Part shown: positions 7,074-14,441 of the stretch, piece by piece
How the letters are laid out: every line of letters begins with the position of its first letter
Position numbering within the stretch: the first letter of the stretch is position 1
NCBI GenBank assembly: GCA_012965625.1
Contig: DTSC01000070.1
Coordinates: 1-16,838 of the forward strand
Reading direction: 5' to 3'
DNA length: 16,838 bases
Source: Flavobacteriales bacterium
GTDB taxonomy: Bacteria > Bacteroidota > Bacteroidia > NORP154
Notes under the pieces: model-generated
Databases searched by the model: none
What the model saw: the letters and a program-made list of their open reading frames with translations, nothing else
What the model was told of the DNA's origin: nothing
Translations under genes and position numbers: made by a program

Positions 7074-7901
7074 TTACTTGAATTTATCTTGCCAAACAAA
7101 GCAATCAGCAAATTCATCTCTTATTTCTGGCAGATCAGAAAAGATTCCAAAAATTGTGGAACCACTGCCTGTCATGGAGGCAAAATCAGCACCTAGACCA
7201 TATAACCTGGATTTTATCAATTCCAGCTTGGGGTGTAACTCAAATGCAGGCAATTCAAATCCATTTACAATCGTATCTCTCCAATTCACCAAAGGTGCTG
7301 AAATCATTTGCTTCAAATGTCCCCTGAGACTTTCATCAGGATTGAAAGCATTATACATGCTTGCAGTAGTTATATGAATAGAAGGATTGACAATAACGAT
7401 ATAATAATCTTTTAAATCCAGTGAAAGAGGCTCTAACACATCTCCTTTTTCAATGGCAAGTGAGATGCTGTTATCAATAAAAAAGCTACAGTCAGAACCG
7501 AGCTCTCTACAATGGTTTTGCAAGTCCCTGTCTGATAAGCCAATAGTAAATAAATTATTGAGCAGTTTAAGTGTGTAGGCACCGTCTGCAGAACCTCCTC
7601 CCATTCCAGCACCTATGGGTATATTTTTATGCAAGTGTATTTTAATGGAAGGAAGGTTATGCGCTGTATGTAACAAATGATAAGCCTTAAGACACAAGTT
7701 TTCATCCGGGTCTCCAGCTACAGCCAAACCTGTAATATTCAGATCACAATGCCCCTTCTTTTTATCATCATCCACAATAATTTCCAGGAAATCACAAAGC
7801 CTGATTGGAACTAAAACTGTTTCTAAATTGTGAAAACCATCCTGCCTTTTATTTAAAACATTTAGGCCAATGTTGATCTTAGCATTTGGAAAAGCAATCA
7901 T
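7074..7901 (-). CDS. ispE: 4-diphosphocytidyl-2-C-methyl-D-erythritol kinase
   Basis: IspE phosphorylates CDP-ME with ATP in the non-mevalonate (MEP) isoprenoid pathway. From the ATG at 7901 it is 275 residues. An upstream in-frame ATG at 7934 would add eleven residues before the family start MIAFPNAKINIGLNV. GHMP-kinase motifs are visible: motif 1 with Lys8 and GFHNLETV (22-29), the ATP loop PIGAGMGGGSADGA (95-108), the catalytic Asp137 in GSDCSFFID (135-143), and motif 3 MTGSGSTIFGIF (243-254). It converges on lptG with 12 bases between stops and diverges from accA. It appears monocistronic; a possible -7 box near its start (TTACTTTG) matches seven of eight positions. Confidence 0.95.
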   Translation of the reverse strand: MIAFPNAKINIGLNVLNKRQDGFHNLETVLVPIRLCDFLEIIVDDDKKKGHCDLNITGLAVAGDPDENLCLKAYHLLHTAHNLPSIKIHLHKNIPIGAGMGGGSADGAYTLKLLNNLFTIGLSDRDLQNHCRELGSDCSFFIDNSISLAIEKGDVLEPLSLDLKDYYIVIVNPSIHITTASMYNAFNPDESLRGHLKQMISAPLVNWRDTIVNGFELPAFELHPKLELIKSRLYGLGADFASMTGSGSTIFGIFSDLPEIRDEFADCFVWQDKFK

Positions 7902-7962
7902 ATTCAAATCTGTTTTATGCAAAGTAAAAATCAAAATTCCGATATTAACAATATTAAATTCA

Positions 7963-7970
7963 TAAATTTG
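7963..7970 (+). promoter_or_regulatory. -7 element, promoter of accA
   Basis: TAAATTTG matches TAnnTTTG exactly and lies 30 bases before the accA ATG, giving a leader of about 24 bases. No TTTG is found at -33. Confidence 0.4.
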
Positions 7971-8000
7971 TAAACTTCCACATAAAAATTACCGAATATC

Positions 8001-8957
8001 ATGCCCACTCTATTAGATTTTGAAGAACCAATTGGGAAGTTGTTAGACCAGCTAGAAGAAGCAGAAAAGATTGCTGAAACAGGAGATGTTGATATTTCAA
8101 AAACAATAAAAGAGCTAAAGATCAAAATCAAAGATGCCAGAAAGGATATCTTTAAAAACCTTACACCTTGGCAAAAAGTTCAGCTTTCCAGACATCCTGA
8201 CAGGCCATATACTTTAGCCTATATTGAAGCAATTACAAACAATACCTTTTTAGAATTGCATGGAGACCGTACCGTAAAGGACGACAAAGCAATTGTTGGG
8301 GGGTTTGGCCAAGTGGATAAAAAGACAATTATGTTTATTGGTCAGCAAAAAGGAATCAACACCAAGATGCGTCAATACCGGAACTTCGGCATGGCTAATC
8401 CGGAAGGGTACAGGAAAGCATTGCGCCTCATGAAATTAGCAGAAAAATTCAACAAACCAATCGTTACCTTTATTGATACTCCAGGTGCATATCCTGGCCT
8501 GGAAGCTGAAGAAAGAGGCCAAGGAGAAGCCATTGCCAGAAATATATATGAGATGATTAACTTGAAAGTCCCTGTGATCTGCATTATTATTGGTGAAGGG
8601 GCGTCTGGAGGTGCCCTTGGCATTGGCATAGGAGACAAAGTACTAATGTTAGAAAATACATGGTACTCAGTTATTTCTCCAGAATCCTGCTCTTCAATAT
8701 TATGGAGAAGCTGGGACTTTAAAGAGCAGGCAGCATCCGCCCTAAAGTTAACGGCCAAGGACATGCTCAAAAACAAATTAGTGGATGGTATTATTCAAGA
8801 GCCATCGGGTGGAGCTCATACAGATCATGGTAAAATATTCAGAATTGTTAAAAGAGAAATTATAGGTTTGCTTGAAGAGCTTTCAAAGATGGAAGCAGAA
8901 GAAAGAATTGATCTGCGATGTGAAAAGTTTTGCGATATGGGGGTCGTTAAAGACTAA
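8001..8957 (+). CDS. accA: Acetyl-CoA carboxylase carboxyltransferase subunit alpha
   Basis: AccA pairs with AccD to move the carboxyl group from carboxybiotin on AccB to acetyl-CoA, giving malonyl-CoA, the first committed step of fatty acid synthesis. The 318-residue length is normal. The N-terminal helical segment (about 1-60) precedes the crotonase-like core with LELHGDR (84-90), IDTPGAYPG (158-166) and the glycine-rich GEGASGGALGIGIGD (198-212), which forms the oxyanion/CoA site. SVISPESCSSILWR (223-236) is also typical. The ATG at 8001 gives the standard MPTLLDFE start. accD is not in the window, so the two subunits are encoded apart. Confidence 0.97.
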   Translation: MPTLLDFEEPIGKLLDQLEEAEKIAETGDVDISKTIKELKIKIKDARKDIFKNLTPWQKVQLSRHPDRPYTLAYIEAITNNTFLELHGDRTVKDDKAIVGGFGQVDKKTIMFIGQQKGINTKMRQYRNFGMANPEGYRKALRLMKLAEKFNKPIVTFIDTPGAYPGLEAEERGQGEAIARNIYEMINLKVPVICIIIGEGASGGALGIGIGDKVLMLENTWYSVISPESCSSILWRSWDFKEQAASALKLTAKDMLKNKLVDGIIQEPSGGAHTDHGKIFRIVKREIIGLLEELSKMEAEERIDLRCEKFCDMGVVKD

Positions 8958-9069
8958 CCATTTACTTTTAGCTCATTTCATATCTGGGAATTATATAAAA
9001 ATATTTACTAACAATTGACTAACAAGTATTTTGTTTATAAATAGCACTGAGCCGCTTTTCTAATTTTCA

Positions 9070-9077
9070 TAATTTTG
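9070..9077 (+). promoter_or_regulatory. -7 element, candidate promoter of dnaB
   Basis: TAATTTTG matches TAnnTTTG and would start transcription near 9084, about 29 bases before the TTG start. The rest of the 155-base accA-dnaB gap is AT-rich; I see no terminator hairpin or small gene in it. Confidence 0.35.
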
Positions 9078-9112
9078 ATAACAAAAATATAACCACGAAA
9101 AGATTAGGCATA

Positions 9113-10648
9113 TTGGAAAAATCACTAAAACCGTCAGCTAAAAAAGACCAGTCAAGATCAAAAATACGTGTCACTCCTAGTGCCATGCAAACCTATGAAC
9201 ATGGCAAGCTTCCTCCTCAAGCTATAGAACTGGAAGAAGCAGTGCTTGGCGCATTAATGCTGGAAAAGGATGCTCTCACTTCAGTAATTGATAAATTAAA
9301 ACCAGAAAATTTCTACAAAGATGCTCACCAGAAGATCTATCAAGCGATTTGTGACCTTTTCCAGAAAGCTGAACCAACAGATTATTTAACTGTCATCAAT
9401 GAGCTTAAAAGAAATGGCGAACTTGAATTAATTGGTGGCCCATACTATATAACACAACTAACTGCTAAGGTTGCATCTACAGCAAATACTGAATTTCATG
9501 CACATATCATTCTTCAGAAATTTATTCAAAGGGAGCTGATCAGAATTTCCTCGGGAATCATTAAAGAGGCGTATGACGACACTACCGATGTTTTTGATTT
9601 ACTTGACATGGCAGAGCGTAACTTGTTTGATGTAACTGAAGGAACAATAAGGGGTGCACCACAAAAGATGCTTAATTTGCTAGGCGATGCCATAAAGCAG
9701 ATTGAGGCCGCAAAAGACCATAAGGATGGAATGTCTGGCCTTCCCTCAGGTTATACTCAACTTGATCGTATAACTAATGGTTGGCAGCGATCAGACCTTA
9801 TTATTGTTGCTGCACGTCCAAGTATGGGAAAAACGGCCTTTGTTCTTTCCATGGCACGAAACATAACCGTAGATTTTACAAAACCGGTAGCTTTCTTCTC
9901 TCTGGAGATGTCATCACTACAACTTGTCATGAGACTGATTTCCAATGAAACAGAATTGGATGCAGAAAAATTAAAGAAGGGTCAGCTTACCATGGCAGAA
10001 TGGGAACAGCTAAATACTCAAATAACAAAACTGGCAGAAGCCCCCCTTATAATTGATGACACTCCTGCATTATCAGTATTTGAACTCCGAGCTAAATCCA
10101 GGAAACTTATGGCCAAGCATGGATTAGAACTGATCGTAGTGGATTATTTGCAGCTTATGACTGCAGGAAATGACGGTAAGGGAAACAGGGAGCAGGAAAT
10201 AAGTACCATCTCCCGTTCACTTAAAAGCATAGCAAAAGAGCTTAATGTACCGATTGTTGCCTTATCTCAGCTGTCCAGAGCTGTAGAAACCAGGGGAGGT
10301 GACAAAAGGCCACAGCTTTCAGATCTTCGTGAATCAGGTGCTATTGAACAAGATGCGGATATGGTAATATTCCTATACCGGCCAGAATATTATGGCATTC
10401 CGGATGATGCTGAAGGAAATCCAACAAACGATATGGCAGAATTGATCATTGCCAAGCATAGGAATGGTCAAACTGGAAATGTAAAACTCAAGTTTGTAAA
10501 AAAACTTGCAAAATTCCGTTCTCTTGATGATTTTGAAGGATATTCAGGCTCGAAAGACCAATATGGTAATGAGATGAAGACCTATACTAAGCCATCGAAG
10601 ATGAATGATGATAAAACTGATGAGCCAAGTGGAAAGCCTCCCTTCTAA
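9113..10648 (+). CDS. dnaB: Replicative DNA helicase DnaB
   Basis: DnaB is the hexameric 5'-3' helicase that opens the replication fork and recruits primase. The 511-residue protein has the DnaB N-terminal domain (about 33-135, GKLPPQAIELEEAVLGALML) and a RecA-like motor (about 205-470). Motor landmarks are Walker A ARPSMGKTA (234-242), SLEMS (263-267), Walker B IVVDYLQLM (341-349), LSQLSRAVE (384-392) and the arginine-finger segment KHRNGQTG (448-455). There is no intein at the Walker A loop, a common insertion point. The TTG at 9113 is preferred; the first ATG (9185) would leave only a short tail before the N-domain. The C-terminus is charged and probably disordered. Confidence 0.96.
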   Translation: MEKSLKPSAKKDQSRSKIRVTPSAMQTYEHGKLPPQAIELEEAVLGALMLEKDALTSVIDKLKPENFYKDAHQKIYQAICDLFQKAEPTDYLTVINELKRNGELELIGGPYYITQLTAKVASTANTEFHAHIILQKFIQRELIRISSGIIKEAYDDTTDVFDLLDMAERNLFDVTEGTIRGAPQKMLNLLGDAIKQIEAAKDHKDGMSGLPSGYTQLDRITNGWQRSDLIIVAARPSMGKTAFVLSMARNITVDFTKPVAFFSLEMSSLQLVMRLISNETELDAEKLKKGQLTMAEWEQLNTQITKLAEAPLIIDDTPALSVFELRAKSRKLMAKHGLELIVVDYLQLMTAGNDGKGNREQEISTISRSLKSIAKELNVPIVALSQLSRAVETRGGDKRPQLSDLRESGAIEQDADMVIFLYRPEYYGIPDDAEGNPTNDMAELIIAKHRNGQTGNVKLKFVKKLAKFRSLDDFEGYSGSKDQYGNEMKTYTKPSKMNDDKTDEPSGKPPF

Positions 10649-10680
10649 GAAGAAGTCCTAAACTATTTTTCCTTATTTCG

Positions 10681-10698
10681 TATATTTGCTTAAGCAAA
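10681..10698 (+). promoter_or_regulatory. Promoter box overlapped by a palindrome, upstream of the secreted 'AsnB-like' gene
   Basis: TATATTTG at 10681-10688 matches TAnnTTTG. It overlaps the perfect 14-base palindrome TTTGCTTAAGCAAA (10685-10698), which would cover the transcription start and could be an operator. The leader to the ATG at 10775 would be about 80 bases. There is no -33 TTTG at the expected distance. Confidence 0.35.
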
Positions 10699-10774
10699 AT
10701 AAGAATATTGATTTTACGTTTTGTAAGAAAAGTCCAACATTATTCGAATCAAATTGTTCACTACCATATTACCC

Positions 10775-12040
10775 ATGCAGTTTATCAGGAAAATACTGGT
10801 AATTACCATATTATTGATCTCTGTATCCTCACATGCTGCCTATATCCTGATTCCAATGGATATGAACCAGAAAAATCACCTGAAAGCTTATGGCATTGCA
10901 TATTGGGTATTACAAAATGATATTGAAGTTCAGTGGCTCCTAAATTATCGTGGTGGTACCTTCATGATCAAAAACATCCAATTAATTGAAAATGAATGCG
11001 TAATCAGGGGTGTTTCTTTTGAAATCATCGCTGACGTTCAATCTACACAGATCCTGAGGGAGATATCAAACCCAGAAATAAATATGGAGATCGTGAAATT
11101 AGAAAAAGCACCAAAAATTGCTGTGTATTCCCCCAAGGAAAAACGGCCCTGGGATGACGCTGTAACCCTGGTGCTTTCCTATGCTGAAATACCTTATGAT
11201 GTTATTTATGACAGGGAGGTGATAAATGAGGTGCTGCCACTTTATGACTGGCTTCATATTCATCACGAAGATTTCACCGGACAATATGGAAAATTCTACG
11301 CTGGTTCAAAAAACCAGTCATGGTATCATGAATATGTACAGTCGAACGAAAAAATGGCTGAATCGCTGGGGTTCAAAAAAGTTTCACAGTTGAAATTAAC
11401 CGTGGCCAAGAAGATACGTGATTATACTGCCGGAGGAGGTTTTCTCTTTGCCATGTGTGCCGCAACAGATGCATTTGATATCGCTTTATCAGCTGAAGGT
11501 GTGGACATATGCAAAGCAATGTTTGATGGAGATCCAGATGACCCTCAAGCTCAATCAAAAATTGATTACAACCAATGTTTTGCTTTTAAGGATTTTATAC
11601 TTAGTAAGAACCCCAATGAATATGAATATTCCACCATTGATGCGACAAAAGTGCATGGCAGGATCTCTCCGTCCACTGATTTTTTCAAGCTGTTCGAATT
11701 CTCTGCCAAATGGGATCTTGTGCCAACCATGTTATGCCAGAACCATGAGCAAATAATTAAAGGATTTATGGGACAGACTACTGCCTTTAAAAAACAATAT
11801 ATCAAATCGGATATATTGATCATGGGTGAAACAAAATCCCTGAATTCAGCGAGGTATATTCATGGGGAATTTGGCAAAGGAACCTGGACTTTCTATGGAG
11901 GGCATGACCCTGAAGATTATCGCCATTATGTAAAGGACCCCCCAACTGACCTGAATCTTCATCCCAACTCACCGGGGTATAGGCTTATCTTAAATAATGT
12001 GCTCTTTCCTGCAGCAAAAAAGAAGAAACAAAAAACCTGA
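10775..12040 (+). CDS. Conserved exported protein, probably labelled 'asparagine synthetase B' in relatives; function unknown
   Basis: The ATG at 10775 gives 421 residues with a signal peptide (about 1-22, RKILVITILLISVSSHAA); a TTG at 10754 would put seven residues in front of it. Conserved-looking blocks are YILIPMDMNQKNHLKAYGIA (23-42), KIAVYSPKEKRPWDDAVTLV (114-133), DWLHIHHEDFTGQYGKF (158-174), GGGFLFAMCAATDAFDIAL (220-238), YIHGEFGKGTWTFYGGHDP (361-379) and a basic end AAKKKKQKT. I recall close relatives in Bacteroidota databases under the name asparagine synthetase B. The sequence does not support that activity: there is no N-terminal catalytic Cys and no SGGxDS pyrophosphatase loop. 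The G-x-C-x block around Cys228 and the late GGHDPED look like a class I glutamine-amidotransferase-like (ThuA-like) fold. Export to the periplasm or beyond is likely. Confidence 0.75.
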   Translation: MQFIRKILVITILLISVSSHAAYILIPMDMNQKNHLKAYGIAYWVLQNDIEVQWLLNYRGGTFMIKNIQLIENECVIRGVSFEIIADVQSTQILREISNPEINMEIVKLEKAPKIAVYSPKEKRPWDDAVTLVLSYAEIPYDVIYDREVINEVLPLYDWLHIHHEDFTGQYGKFYAGSKNQSWYHEYVQSNEKMAESLGFKKVSQLKLTVAKKIRDYTAGGGFLFAMCAATDAFDIALSAEGVDICKAMFDGDPDDPQAQSKIDYNQCFAFKDFILSKNPNEYEYSTIDATKVHGRISPSTDFFKLFEFSAKWDLVPTMLCQNHEQIIKGFMGQTTAFKKQYIKSDILIMGETKSLNSARYIHGEFGKGTWTFYGGHDPEDYRHYVKDPPTDLNLHPNSPGYRLILNNVLFPAAKKKKQKT

Positions 12041-12171
12041 TTTGTTTTCATCTTGCAAGAATCCTTTATCTTTTGACAGAAAAATTTGGAGAGCAACAGT
12101 ATAATTACCTGTAATTTGAAATAAGTCCTCATCAAATTAAATGTTTTAATATTATAAACGATCCTTTTTTA

Positions 12172-12179
12172 TAGATTTG
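12172..12179 (+). promoter_or_regulatory. -7 element, candidate promoter of the DUF5916 gene
   Basis: TAGATTTG matches TAnnTTTG and lies 20 bases before the GTG start at 12200. The 159-base gap from the previous gene contains no clear terminator, so partial read-through from the exported-protein gene is possible. Confidence 0.35.
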
Positions 12180-12199
12180 AAATCTTAATACATAAATAG

Positions 12200-14422
12200 G
12201 TGAGAAAGATCCTGGTTCTGCTGTTGTTATTGTTTCCCCTATTGGGCCTCGCCAAAAAAAAAGAGACTCCATCCTTAATTATACGGAAAGCAACTGGACC
12301 CATGATGGTCGACGGAATATTGGATGAACCTGATTGGAATTCCGCTGATATCGCTGAAGATTTCTTTCAGCATTTCCCATACGACTCCTCTTATGCCATT
12401 ACAAAAACCCAAGTAAGACTTACTTTTGATGATCAGAATATTTATGTGTCGGCTATCTGTTATGATGATTTGCCTGGCGACTATGTGGTACAATCTTTAA
12501 AACGCGACTTTTCATACCCCGTTAGTGATGCTTTTGCAATATTTATTGACCCATTTAATGACAAACTGAACGGATTCAGTTTTGCGGTAAACCCCTTAGG
12601 TGTACAAAGAGAAGGATTGTTGCAGGGTGGTGGGTTTTTTGGAGTAACTACCAGCTGGGATAACAAGTGGTACTCTGCTGTAAAAAGAATGAGTGATAAA
12701 TGGATCGTTGAGATGGCCATTCCATTTAAAACCATCCGATTTCAAGAAAATAATCAAACATGGGGTGTTAACTTTTCACGTAACGACCTTAAGCGAAATG
12801 AAAATTCTTCGTGGGCGCCGGTTCCCCGAAATTTTAATATAGGCTCCACGGCATTTACTGGAACCTTAGTCTTTGAGAGTCCTCCAAAAAAACCAGGAAG
12901 CAATATCTCTTTTATACCTTATGCTATTGGAAATACTAACAAGGATTATTCAGATAATTCAGAAATAAATCAAGCTGGCAATGCTGGATTTGATGCAAAG
13001 GTTGCTGTTTCTTCGTCATTAAACCTGGACCTTACTGTTAATCCAGACTTTTCCCAAGTTGAGGTAGACAGGCAGATTGTAAACCTCACTCGCTTCAATT
13101 TGTTTTTCCCTGAGAAAAGGCAATTTTTCATTGAAAACTCTGACCTGTTCTCACGATTTGGATTTCGGCAGATCAGGCCATTTTTCTCTAGAAATATCGG
13201 TCTTCACAATGGTAATGTAATGCCTATCCTGGCTGGAGCTCGGTTAAGCGGAAAAATAAATAAAAACCTGAGAATAGGGTTAATGAACCTCCAAACCGAA
13301 GGTGTGAATTTATCTTTAACAGATTCAACATCAGAATTTGTTAAAAGCCAGAATTATACTGTTGCAGCCTTCCAGCAGCAGGTATTTGGAAGATCTAACA
13401 TAGCTGCAATTTTTGTTAACCGCCAGGCATTTAATGGAATGGAAATAGATGATATTGATTATAACAGGGTGGTCGGCTTTGATTACAATATTGCCAGTGA
13501 AAACAACAGGTGGTTGGGAAAACTCTTCTACCATAAATCAATTACACCAGAAAGAAACAAAGACAGTTATGCCCATGCCTCATGGCTTATGTATAATTCA
13601 GAAAAAATATATGCCATGTGGAATCACGAATATGTAGGCGAAAATTATAATGCAGAAGTTGGTTTTGTACCAAGGAACAAGCTTTATAATCCAGACAGTG
13701 GTGCATATATTAATCGCTCTTACTGGAGATTTGAGCCTATATTTGGTTACAAGATCTATCCTGAATCAGGAAGCATTAACAATCACGGTCCGAATATTTA
13801 CTTTAGTCATTACCTTGATGAAGGATTAAAAACCACCGAATACCAGGTCAAACTGGGGTACGAAATAAAGATGCAATCAACCAGTAAATTTGAGTTTGGG
13901 TTGACAGAGAATTTTACAGACCTCCCATTCCCTACTGACATTACCCGTACAGGAAGCACCAACTTACCATCCGGTAAATATTGGTACCGGAATTTTACCT
14001 TTCATTACATTTCCAACAAAAGGGCGCTGGGTTATTTTTCCCTGGCTTTTGACTTTGGCACATTTTATAACGGTATGAAGACCACCTACAATGGAGAGTA
14101 TAGTTTCAGGAAACAACCATGGGGTATTTTCTCCATAAATATCACCAAAGATGAAATCACATTACCAGATCCATATGATAATGCTTCCTTGACACTGATT
14201 GGCCCAAAGGTAGAGTTGTCATTTACCAAGAACATTTATTTCACGACCTTTATACAATATAATACCCAGATAGAAAATGTGAATTTAAATACTCGTTTTC
14301 AATGGAGGTTTAAACCAATGTCTGACTTTTATATCGTATATACCGAAAATTATCTGGCCCCTGGGTTTGATGTGAAAAACAGGGCTCTAGTCCTTAAATT
14401 TATTTACTGGTTAAATGTGTAA
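12200..14422 (+). CDS. CBM9-like / DUF5916 outer-membrane barrel protein
   Basis: This 740-residue protein has a signal peptide (about 1-18, MRKILVLLLLLFPLLGLA). A carbohydrate-binding family 9-like domain spans about 28-222, with MVDGILDEPDWNSA (36-49), VRLTFDDQNIYVSAICYDD (72-90) and WIVEMAIPFKTIRF (168-181). The DUF5916 part follows; its hallmark is NPDFSQVEVDRQIVNLTRFN, then LFFPEKRQFFIEN (about 281-313). The remainder has the alternating aromatic/polar strands of an outer-membrane beta-barrel and ends in the hydrophobic KFIYWLNV. The likely role is a surface protein that binds glycans, possibly linked to hydrolysis or uptake; the substrate is unknown. The start is a GTG at 12200 with no better ATG. 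It follows the exported protein on the same strand and converges on the porin gene. Confidence 0.85.
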   Translation: MRKILVLLLLLFPLLGLAKKKETPSLIIRKATGPMMVDGILDEPDWNSADIAEDFFQHFPYDSSYAITKTQVRLTFDDQNIYVSAICYDDLPGDYVVQSLKRDFSYPVSDAFAIFIDPFNDKLNGFSFAVNPLGVQREGLLQGGGFFGVTTSWDNKWYSAVKRMSDKWIVEMAIPFKTIRFQENNQTWGVNFSRNDLKRNENSSWAPVPRNFNIGSTAFTGTLVFESPPKKPGSNISFIPYAIGNTNKDYSDNSEINQAGNAGFDAKVAVSSSLNLDLTVNPDFSQVEVDRQIVNLTRFNLFFPEKRQFFIENSDLFSRFGFRQIRPFFSRNIGLHNGNVMPILAGARLSGKINKNLRIGLMNLQTEGVNLSLTDSTSEFVKSQNYTVAAFQQQVFGRSNIAAIFVNRQAFNGMEIDDIDYNRVVGFDYNIASENNRWLGKLFYHKSITPERNKDSYAHASWLMYNSEKIYAMWNHEYVGENYNAEVGFVPRNKLYNPDSGAYINRSYWRFEPIFGYKIYPESGSINNHGPNIYFSHYLDEGLKTTEYQVKLGYEIKMQSTSKFEFGLTENFTDLPFPTDITRTGSTNLPSGKYWYRNFTFHYISNKRALGYFSLAFDFGTFYNGMKTTYNGEYSFRKQPWGIFSINITKDEITLPDPYDNASLTLIGPKVELSFTKNIYFTTFIQYNTQIENVNLNTRFQWRFKPMSDFYIVYTENYLAPGFDVKNRALVLKFIYWLNV

Positions 14423-14423
14423 G

Positions 14424-14441
14424 TGATAGCATTGCTAATCA
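14424..14441. terminator. Possible shared terminator hairpin between convergent genes
   Basis: TGATAGC and GCTAATCA form an imperfect hairpin (7 bp, one bulged base, 3-base loop) right between the stop of the DUF5916 gene and that of the porin gene, partly inside the porin end. There is no strong T-run on either strand, so this is a weak candidate. Confidence 0.2.

Noticed and set aside
8372..8776. 134-codon open frame on minus inside accA
   Set aside because: It is a shadow of a highly conserved gene, and its peptide shows no family features.
9113..10648. Intein or split in dnaB
   Set aside because: Walker A and all motor motifs are contiguous and the length is normal.
10708..10920. 70-codon open frame on plus at the start of the exported-protein gene
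   Set aside because: It overlaps the signal peptide region in another frame and has no signal or domain of its own.
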